Shown here one piece after another: positions 7,482 to 13,986 of a stretch of DNA of 64,000 bases; position 1 is the first letter of the stretch; each line of letters opens with the position of its first letter. Location: assembly GCF_030145815.1 (NCBI RefSeq), contig NZ_JAIXHL010000025.1, positions 1-64,000 of the forward strand, written 5' to 3'. This DNA comes from Sphingomonas sp. Its GTDB lineage: Bacteria > Pseudomonadota > Alphaproteobacteria > Sphingomonadales > Sphingomonadaceae. The notes under the pieces are model-generated. The model ran no database searches. It was not told the DNA's origin and saw only the letters and a program-made list of their open reading frames with translations. The position numbers were made by a program, and so were the translations under genes.

Positions 7482-10400
7482 ATGTCCCACATTTCCCGTT
7501 CGCGCACCTCGCTGATGCTGGGTGGCGCCACCTTCGCCCTCGCCGCCATGCTGGCGGTCTCGCCTGCCGCCGCCCAGTCCGCCGACCAGGTCAACGGCAC
7601 TCGCGTCGCCACCACCCATCAGCGCGCCGACCATAGCCGCGCGCTCTCCGACACCAGCGGGTTCGAAATCGTGATGGCCGCCCCAGCGGCCGAGGCGTCC
7701 GACACCGCACTGAGCGCGAACAACGTCAGCGCGTCGGTCCGCGCCAATCGCGCAGCCAGCGACCTCGAGATCGACGCGGCCGATCCGAGCAGCGGGCCCA
7801 TCGCCACGCATCTAGCTTCCGAGAACAGCGGCATCACCGCCGATGGCGACGCTCTGCTGATCACCACGCAGCGCGGCGCCTCGTCGATCGCCAGCGCCAT
7901 CAGCATCGGCGGCATGCTCGGTCTCAACACCGACACCAGCCGTGGCAGCAGCGCCGTGGTTTCCGACAACCGTCTCGACGCGCAGGCGCTCGGCAACGAT
8001 GCCACGGCGTCATTGTCGCTGGGCGGCCTCGAGGCGCCGGCCGCAGGCGGCATCCTCGGCTTCCAGTCGAACGACAGTCGGTCGGCGGTCACGGCGACCG
8101 ACCTCGCCGCGGTCCGGATCGGCGTCGGCGCAGCCACCGGCAGCGACATTGCGATGACCGGCAACCTCGTCCGGGCGCTCGGCTATGGCAATGCCTTCGC
8201 CAGCGACTTCGCGGTGACCGGCGCGACTGCCCCCGCCACGGGGAGCGGCGGAGCCGCCTCGCTGGTCCCGAGCCCGGCCACCGGTGACCCGGCTGTGTCG
8301 GCGACCTTCGCGACTCTCAGCCACCAGGAACAGGGCGGCACGGTCACGGTCCGCGCCGGTGACGATGAGGGGTCGGACCCGTTCCATCTGGTGGTCAATG
8401 GCGCGCTCACCCAGTCGAGCGCCCGGCACGAGGGCGATACCCTCCTGGCCGGTGGCTATGGCAACCATTCCGCCAACGCCATGTCGCTGCGGATCGGCTC
8501 CGTGTCGGGGACCGGCGCCGTCGCCAACCTGACCAGCGTGCAGCGCGCCGGCGATGCCGATGTCGAGGCGGGCACGGTCGGAGGCATCCGCACCAACATC
8601 CTCGGCGTCGCATCGGATTCGCAAGCGTCACTGTCGGACAATGCGGCGCGCGCCGTGGCGATCGCCAACCTCGCCGAGAGCAACCAGCTGGGCGTCGAGG
8701 CGGCTGCGATCGACACGTTCGGCCTGCCGGGATCGGGGCCCGTCGGTACCGCTTCGACCGGGTTCGACAACAGCGTCAGCGTCACCGCCGCGTTCGGCGT
8801 CCAGAATGTCCAGGACTTCGGGCAATCGCGCATCGGCGCCGTCTCGACGAGTGCGCTCAAGCTCGGCGTGCTCGGTCCCGTCGAGCGCTCGGCGCTCACT
8901 GCCGACGGCAATTCGGTGAGCGCGGCCGCGACCGGCAACGGCGCGACCAACACGCTCGGCCTCGCAGCGTCGGCGCTGCGCACCAGCGCCGATCTCAACA
9001 ATGTCCAGAGCGGCAATGGCGAGATCCAGGTCAAGGCGGGTAACGCGGATACGCCGCTCGGGGTCGTGATCGCGCTGCCGGCGACCGTGCGCGACTCCGA
9101 CCTGTCGGTTCGGGACAACGGGCTCTCCGGAACCGCGATCGGCGATTCGGCGTCGAACGCGATGACCGTGAACGGCACCCTCTTCGCCAATGGCAGCGGC
9201 CATGACGACGCGGTCGCGGGGCCACTGCCGGAAGGCTATGGCGCCGCCGCCGATTATGCGCTCGCCAGCAGCCAGACGCTCGGCCTGTCCGGATCGCAGG
9301 CCGATGCGGTCGGCATCAACAGCGCCGTGTCGGGCCGGTTCGGCATGCTCGGCGACTTCCGCACCTATGGGTCGCGCTACGTCGTCGAGGGCAATGACCT
9401 CGCCTCGACGATCATGGGCAACACCGCCGCCAATCGCCTGTCGCTGGAAGCGGTCGGTCTCGGCGGAACCGATGTCCGTGCGCCGGGGGCGGCGCTGTCC
9501 TCGGCGCAATATGGCCAGGTGATCGGGCGGGCTGCGGCCGACCAGGCCCTCGTCGCCCCGGGTTCGCTGTCCGGCTCGAGCGTATCGCTCAAGGACAACA
9601 GCAACCAGGCCTATGCCGGCATCAACGAAGCCGACAATCGGCTCTCGGTCGATGCGGCCTCCTCGGGCGCGCTGACCGGGCGGAGCGCGCGGGTCTCGAT
9701 CGTCAGCAGTCCTGGAATCTCGGGCGACTTCGTCCTCGGCAACCTCCAGTTCGCCGGCGGCAGCATCGCCGCCGACGCCACCACCATGATCTCGAACGGC
9801 GATGCCGGGATCGGGCTGGCCGCGTCGCGCTTCGAGATCGGCGAGAATATGACCGTCGCCGAAGCCGTGGCGAACCGGGCTGCGAACCAGGTCGAAATCG
9901 ATACGGTCGGCGGCGAAGGTGTGGCGGGCGGCCTCGGCAGCATGCAGATGAACACGGCGGGGGTCGCGGCGACCGCGTCGCTCGACGCCGGCTATCGCGC
10001 CTCGTCGCTTCCTGCGACGATCGATGGTTCGTCGCTCTCGATCACCGACAACGCAGCCCGCGCGCTGGCGAGCGGCAATGTCGCCGACAATGTGCTGGAC
10101 GTGCGCGGGACCATCCTGCTCGCCGGACCCGCAACGGCCGAGGCAAGCCGGTTCGAGATCTGGGCGGAGGCGGGCGCGCCGCTGCTCAACGCCCAGACCA
10201 ACTATGGCAGCGTGACCGCCGTGTCGCACGGCCTGACCGGCGCCGCGTTCAACGGGCCGCTCGCCGGCATGAGCCAGGCATCGATGACGATCGACGGCAA
10301 CAGCGTGACGGCGGCGGCCACGGGCAACAATGCGACCAACACGCTCGGTGTGTCGCCGGGGAGTCCCGCCAGTGCGGCGATCGTCAGCAGCCAGGTCAAC

Positions 10401-10547
10401 TACGGCCCGGTGTCGGCAATCGCGACGGGCAGCCTCACCATGCCGCTGACCGCGATGTCCGGCAGTCGCTTCGCGCTCACCGGCAATCAGGTGAGTGCGA
10501 TCGCCGTCGGCAACCAGGCGACCAGCACGATCACCAGCCTTCGCTGA
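7482..10547 (+). CDS. Large HfaD-like repeat adhesin, secreted
   Basis: A 1021-residue secreted protein: signal peptide to about residue 32 (SPAAAQ), then a low-complexity, Ala/Gly/Ser/Asn-rich body built of repeats. At least 13 copies of a motif like DNxVxAxAxGNxAxNxLxL are visible; the copies at 8910 and 10299 are nearly identical (SVSAAATGNGATNTLG and SVTAAATGNNATNTLG). Charged residues are few and Cys is absent in the body, as expected for beta-solenoid adhesins. I chose 7482 because it gives a signal peptide; the open frame upstream overlaps hfaB. Third in an hfaA-hfaB-hfaD-like order, it is probably the surface structure exported through the CsgG-type pore. Confidence 0.75.
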   Translation: MSHISRSRTSLMLGGATFALAAMLAVSPAAAQSADQVNGTRVATTHQRADHSRALSDTSGFEIVMAAPAAEASDTALSANNVSASVRANRAASDLEIDAADPSSGPIATHLASENSGITADGDALLITTQRGASSIASAISIGGMLGLNTDTSRGSSAVVSDNRLDAQALGNDATASLSLGGLEAPAAGGILGFQSNDSRSAVTATDLAAVRIGVGAATGSDIAMTGNLVRALGYGNAFASDFAVTGATAPATGSGGAASLVPSPATGDPAVSATFATLSHQEQGGTVTVRAGDDEGSDPFHLVVNGALTQSSARHEGDTLLAGGYGNHSANAMSLRIGSVSGTGAVANLTSVQRAGDADVEAGTVGGIRTNILGVASDSQASLSDNAARAVAIANLAESNQLGVEAAAIDTFGLPGSGPVGTASTGFDNSVSVTAAFGVQNVQDFGQSRIGAVSTSALKLGVLGPVERSALTADGNSVSAAATGNGATNTLGLAASALRTSADLNNVQSGNGEIQVKAGNADTPLGVVIALPATVRDSDLSVRDNGLSGTAIGDSASNAMTVNGTLFANGSGHDDAVAGPLPEGYGAAADYALASSQTLGLSGSQADAVGINSAVSGRFGMLGDFRTYGSRYVVEGNDLASTIMGNTAANRLSLEAVGLGGTDVRAPGAALSSAQYGQVIGRAAADQALVAPGSLSGSSVSLKDNSNQAYAGINEADNRLSVDAASSGALTGRSARVSIVSSPGISGDFVLGNLQFAGGSIAADATTMISNGDAGIGLAASRFEIGENMTVAEAVANRAANQVEIDTVGGEGVAGGLGSMQMNTAGVAATASLDAGYRASSLPATIDGSSLSITDNAARALASGNVADNVLDVRGTILLAGPATAEASRFEIWAEAGAPLLNAQTNYGSVTAVSHGLTGAAFNGPLAGMSQASMTIDGNSVTAAATGNNATNTLGVSPGSPASAAIVSSQVNYGPVSAIATGSLTMPLTAMSGSRFALTGNQVSAIAVGNQATSTITSLR
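7719..10499 (+). repeat. Alternating long/short repeat inside the adhesin gene
   Basis: The conserved Asn (or Asp) codon of the repeat motif lies at 7719, 7968, 8163, 8436, 8640, 8910, 9117, 9393, 9597, 9846, 10050, 10299 and 10485. Successive distances are 249, 195, 273, 204, 270, 207, 276, 204, 249, 204, 249 and 186 bases. Long (83-92 codons) and short (62-69 codons) steps alternate without exception, so the true unit is a pair of about 148-161 codons. Confidence 0.8.
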
Positions 10548-10553
10548 TCCGCT

Positions 10554-10584
10554 CCGGCCGTCCCGCGCCCCCTGGGACGGCCGG
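10554..10584 (+). terminator. Hairpin between convergent adhesin and lysR genes
   Basis: A perfect 11-bp stem (CCGGCCGTCCC pairing with GGGACGGCCGG) around a 9-base loop, six bases after the adhesin stop. No T-tract follows on either strand, so efficiency as an intrinsic terminator is uncertain. Confidence 0.6.
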
Positions 10585-10646
10585 CAAGCGGGAAGGGTCG
10601 CCGCGCTTCCCCCCTGCGCGGCGGCCCTTCGAACATCTGGCGCCAT

Positions 10647-11546
10647 TCAGTGCGCCGGCAGCGGCCTTCCATAGCGGCGCGCCAGCATCTCGAGAAAGTG
10701 CCTGAGGGCAGCGCTGTTATTGTCGCGGCGCCAGTGGATCGCCTGCTCGAGATAGGTGGGGCCGAATGCGTCGTGCACCGGGCGCAGCATCAACTCCTCG
10801 TCCTGGCGCGCGACGCCGGTCGTGACGATCACGCAGCCATTTCCGGCGAAGGAGAAGAGGTTTTCGCGGCGAACGTCCTGGACCTTGACGCTGGGCCCGA
10901 AGCCGGCCCCCGAAAGCCGCGATGCGACCAGATCATTGAGGAAGGGCCCGGGATCGACCTTGCTGACGATGAAGGTCGCGCCGCGCAGGTCAGTCCAATA
11001 GAGCGGATCCCGCGCGCAAAGCGGATCGCTGCGATCGAGCCCGATCATTACCTGCTCGCTCCAGAAGGACAGCGAGCGGATTCCGGGCCGTTGCGCCTGG
11101 CCGCTGATGACCGCGACGTCGAGCTGGTCGCGCTCCACGGCGCGGAGCAGCCGCGACCGGCTTCGCTCACGCGCCGCCAGCTCGACGTCGGGCCAGGCCG
11201 CGCGAAAATCGCGAATGACCGCCGAAAGGTCGCCGCTGCCAAGCGATCCGTGGAATCCAAACCGCAATTGGCCGGCCGCACCGCGCGCGATCGCCGCGCA
11301 GTCGCGGTCGAGCGCGTCGATATCCTCGACGATCTGGCGGGCCTTGCGGAGAATGCTGAGGCCCGGGTCGGTCGGCACCACACCACGGCTCGAACGGCGG
11401 AACAGCGCGACGCCGAGCCGGTCCTCCAGATACAGGATGTGCTTGCTGAGCGTCGATTGCTTTACGCCGAACCGTCCCGCGGCCTGGCTGAAGCTGCCGC
11501 TGTCGGCCGCCGCCAGCGCATAGCGAAGCAAATGAACTTCGATCAT
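10647..11546 (-). CDS. LysR-family transcriptional regulator
   Basis: A 299-residue regulator with an N-terminal winged helix-turn-helix (about residues 1-60: LRYALAAADSGSFSQAAGRF, GVKQSTLSKHILYLEDRLGV, ALFRRSSRGVVPT) and a periplasmic-binding-protein-like effector domain after it. The ATG at 11546 gives the usual LysR length before the helix-turn-helix; an in-frame ATG at 11597 would add 17 residues with no family support. It reads away from the lasso locus and toward the adhesin gene. The effector is unknown. Upstream (11631-11646) lies a 16-base sequence shared with the luxR-luxI spacer. Confidence 0.9.
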   Translation of the reverse strand: MIEVHLLRYALAAADSGSFSQAAGRFGVKQSTLSKHILYLEDRLGVALFRRSSRGVVPTDPGLSILRKARQIVEDIDALDRDCAAIARGAAGQLRFGFHGSLGSGDLSAVIRDFRAAWPDVELAARERSRSRLLRAVERDQLDVAVISGQAQRPGIRSLSFWSEQVMIGLDRSDPLCARDPLYWTDLRGATFIVSKVDPGPFLNDLVASRLSGAGFGPSVKVQDVRRENLFSFAGNGCVIVTTGVARQDEELMLRPVHDAFGPTYLEQAIHWRRDNNSAALRHFLEMLARRYGRPLPAH

Positions 11547-11630
11547 CCCCGCTCCCGCGCGCGCCGATGGACCGTGCTCCGGCTGGCGATCGCGCAAACG
11601 CTACAATCCGGCGTGTAGCGTCATGAAGCC

Positions 11631-11646
11631 ATTCCAAGAAATGGGG
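11631..11646. promoter_or_regulatory. Copy 1 of a 16-base element shared with the luxR-luxI spacer
   Basis: ATTCCAAGAAATGGGG occurs here and again at 24260-24275. With its flank this copy forms a dyad (CCATT, six bases, AATGG). It lies 85-100 bases upstream of the lysR start. A lux-box-like role is inference only; one such match in a window of this size could also arise by chance. Confidence 0.35.
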
Positions 11647-12068
11647 TGGTTATGTGCCTGGATCAGTCGCTTGAGGACCGGCCACTTCAGCATGGTCAGG
11701 CCGGTCAGCGGAAATCTGCCACGTTCTTGCTCGCCTTGCCATGCCTGAACCTTCTCAAGGTCGATGCAATTCAACACTGCTCGGTGGAACGCGGGAGACC
11801 AGCGGTGCGTGCTCCGCGCCTTCTTGCAAAGGCGTCGGGGTCCGCGCGCTTTTTGGGCCCGCGTGGCACGCTTGCGATCGGCCGGAGGTCACGGCGGCGG
11901 CTGGCCCACAGGCCCGCGCGCACGCCGCCGCGACGGCCGTCCGCCTGCAAGGGTGCATCCCTTTCTCAATGCCTTCGGCGCGGGCGACCTGACGGTCGCC
12001 ATGACGGGGCAGATTTGTCCGAAGTGGTTGCGATTGTTGGATTTCCCAATTGGCTTGCCTTTTGAACC

Positions 12069-12090
12069 GTTCCAATCCTAGTCTTGGAAC
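12069..12090. promoter_or_regulatory. Inverted repeat upstream of the sigma-factor operon
   Basis: GTTCCAA, eight bases, TTGGAAC: a perfect 7-bp inverted repeat. The right arm contains GGAAC, the -35 core of many ECF sigma promoters, so it could be an operator, an autoregulated promoter, or both. No matching -10 element is certain. Confidence 0.35.
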
Positions 12091-12326
12091 GCGCCGCTGA
12101 AAGTGCGGCGCCGAGGCGTGAGAACCTCGTTTGAGATCCCTATCCAGGCACTCGCGGCCGGGTGGTCGACGCGCATGTTCAGGCCGTTCGCGGCTAAAGG
12201 CGTCGGCGCAAGTCCTCAAACTTGTTCTCAACACCCGGCTTTTGCCGGACCGCTTCGCATTCGAGGAACGGGGCGTGGTGCCATGGCTGAGCGGAGCGAT
12301 GAAAACTTGGGATGCCGGGGGGACTG

Positions 12327-12884
12327 ATGTCGCCGCCCAGCCCCTCGAACCTGCCTGCGCACGGCGACACCGACGGGGGTAGCGCGGCGCCGCTCGCGCT
12401 CGAGATGATCTACCGCAATGAGCGCCACGCGCTGGTCCGGTTCATCACCCGCTTCCGGTCCAACCCGGACGATGCCGGCGACCTTGCCCAGGAGGCCTTT
12501 CTACGCCTGGCCCAGAGCGAGCAGTCGCGCAGCGAGCCGATCGCGCGTCCGCGCGCCTTTTTGCGTCAGGTGGCTCGCAACCTGCTGCGCGACCGTGCAA
12601 AGAGCGCGTTCGGCCGGGGCGAGCTGCTGCATGTTCCGTTTGATGAAGACGCCATTTCGGCGGCAAATGAAGTGGCCCGACTTGAAGCTCGCGATAGTCT
12701 CGCGCGCGTCGAGGCGGTAATGCGTCGGATGAAGCCCAAGACTCGGGAAATATTCATGGCGCATCGCCTGGACGGTCTAAGCTATAACGAGATTGCCGAA
12801 CGGACGGGAATGTCCGTATCGGGTGTCGAGAAACAGATGGCCAAGGCAATGACGATGCTTCTTCAGCACGCGGGCAAGGACTGA
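12327..12884 (+). CDS. ECF (FecI-like) RNA polymerase sigma factor
   Basis: A 185-residue ECF sigma factor. Region 2 spans about residues 28-95 (ITRFRSNPDDAGDLAQEAFL is the typical core-binding helix), and region 4 about 125-180 (MKPKTREIFMAHRLDGLSYN, EIAERTGMSVSGVEKQMAKA). Such factors of the FecI class are released by a FecR protein when a TonB receptor binds its ligand. The ATG at 12327 follows a GGGGGGA stretch closely; an in-frame ATG at 12312 is the alternative. The stop overlaps the fecR start (TGATG). It heads the operon with receptor and isopeptidase and probably controls it, as in other proteobacterial lasso loci. Confidence 0.92.
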   Translation: MSPPSPSNLPAHGDTDGGSAAPLALEMIYRNERHALVRFITRFRSNPDDAGDLAQEAFLRLAQSEQSRSEPIARPRAFLRQVARNLLRDRAKSAFGRGELLHVPFDEDAISAANEVARLEARDSLARVEAVMRRMKPKTREIFMAHRLDGLSYNEIAERTGMSVSGVEKQMAKAMTMLLQHAGKD

Positions 12885-13888
12885 TGCCTAGTCCGGGAAC
12901 GGAGGATAGCCTCAGCGTAGCGGACATGAAGCAAGCCGGGATCTGGTTCGCGCGGATGCGCAGCCCCGACGCGGAGAAGTTTCGCGCCGAGTTCGAGCGC
13001 TGGCACGCGGCTCATCCAGCACATGCCAGGGCCTATGAGGAGGCCGGCGCGCGCTGGCTGACTGCAGGCGGGATCGCCGACACGGAGATGGGGCGTAATC
13101 GCCGGCTTCCCGAACGGCGGCCCCCGATTTGGGAGATGCCAGGAGCCCGCCCAGCCTTTGCGGCGATCGCATTGGTCCTCGTCGTCCTTGGTGGCCTGTG
13201 GTTCTTCCGCTCACCCAATGAGGGTGGGGATACCCCGCAGATGGCGGCAGCCCAGCCTCAGTCGACACGGGTCGGCGAGATCCGCAGCGTGAAGCTTGCC
13301 GACGGAACGACAGTGACGCTCGACACGGACAGCGCAATCGAGGTGCGCCTGACGAAGGATTTGCGCCAGGTCCGGCTGGTGCGCGGACGCGCGCGCTTCG
13401 ATGTCGCGCACGACGCCGCGCGCCCGTTCCGGGTCGAGGCAGCCGGTCGGACCGTCACTGCGCTCGGGACGATGTTCGATGTCGGGTTCGAGCCGGGAGG
13501 AGTGCGGGTCAGCCTGCTTCGCGGTTCGGTCGAAGTCCGCGGCATCGCGCCCGCGGGGGGCGTCGCCGCGGTCACGCGGCTCGCGCCCGGCGAGTGCTTC
13601 ACCGACCGCGCGCGCCGCGCGGAGGTGGTCAAGGCATCGCCCGGGCTACAGCAATGGGTCTCCGGGATGCTCGACTTTGACGGCGTGCCGCTGGGCGACG
13701 TGCTCGAACAGACCAACCGCTACTCCCAGCGCAAGATCCGCCTGGGCGACCCTTCGCTGGCCGCGCAGCGCTTGACCGGCGGGTTCCGGCCGCTGCCCGT
13801 CGACGAACTCGCCGCCGCCCTCGCCGCAGCCTTTTCGCTGCGGGTCGAGCAATCGCCGCAAGGTGATCTGATCCTCCGGCGCGCATGA
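12884..13888 (+). CDS. FecR-family anti-sigma/sigma regulator
   Basis: A 334-residue single-pass inner-membrane regulator. A cytoplasmic N-terminal DUF4880-type domain (about residues 14-60, QAGIWFARMRSPDAEKFRAE, FERW) is followed by a membrane segment near residues 88-107 and a periplasmic FecR domain (SVKLADGTTVTLDTDSAIEV, VRGRARFDVAHDAARPF). The C-terminal part ends in a short STN-like segment (GFRPLPVDELAAALAAAFSL). It transmits receptor occupancy to the sigma factor encoded just before it. The start overlaps the sigma-factor stop by one base. Confidence 0.92.
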   Translation: MPSPGTEDSLSVADMKQAGIWFARMRSPDAEKFRAEFERWHAAHPAHARAYEEAGARWLTAGGIADTEMGRNRRLPERRPPIWEMPGARPAFAAIALVLVVLGGLWFFRSPNEGGDTPQMAAAQPQSTRVGEIRSVKLADGTTVTLDTDSAIEVRLTKDLRQVRLVRGRARFDVAHDAARPFRVEAAGRTVTALGTMFDVGFEPGGVRVSLLRGSVEVRGIAPAGGVAAVTRLAPGECFTDRARRAEVVKASPGLQQWVSGMLDFDGVPLGDVLEQTNRYSQRKIRLGDPSLAAQRLTGGFRPLPVDELAAALAAAFSLRVEQSPQGDLILRRA

Positions 13889-13986
13889 TCGTCATCGCCA
13901 CGAAATAATTTCGGGCGGGTTTTCCGCGCAACCTCGTCTCGCACCCCAGACCGCCCAATCGGCGGCGCATGAATGGGGAGCGATAC

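Larger units (their letters stand above)
11547..12326. other. Gene-free stretch between lysR and the ECF sigma gene, with coding-like relics
   Basis: No convincing gene. On the minus strand a frame closing at 11601-11603 reads like protein (RSTHRWSPAFHRAVLNCIDL, then EKVQAWQGEQERGRFPL) but has no plausible start and no family I recognise; it may be a decayed gene. The stretch also holds a 16-base element repeated at 24260, an inverted repeat at 12069-12090, and a small CGAGG/CCTCG hairpin at 12112-12129. The promoter of the sigma-factor operon must lie here. Confidence 0.6.

Noticed and set aside
8628-10646. A 672-residue minus-strand open frame opposite the adhesin gene
   Set aside because: Arg-rich composition-driven shadow of a real plus-strand gene with signal peptide and repeats; no start signal or family pattern.
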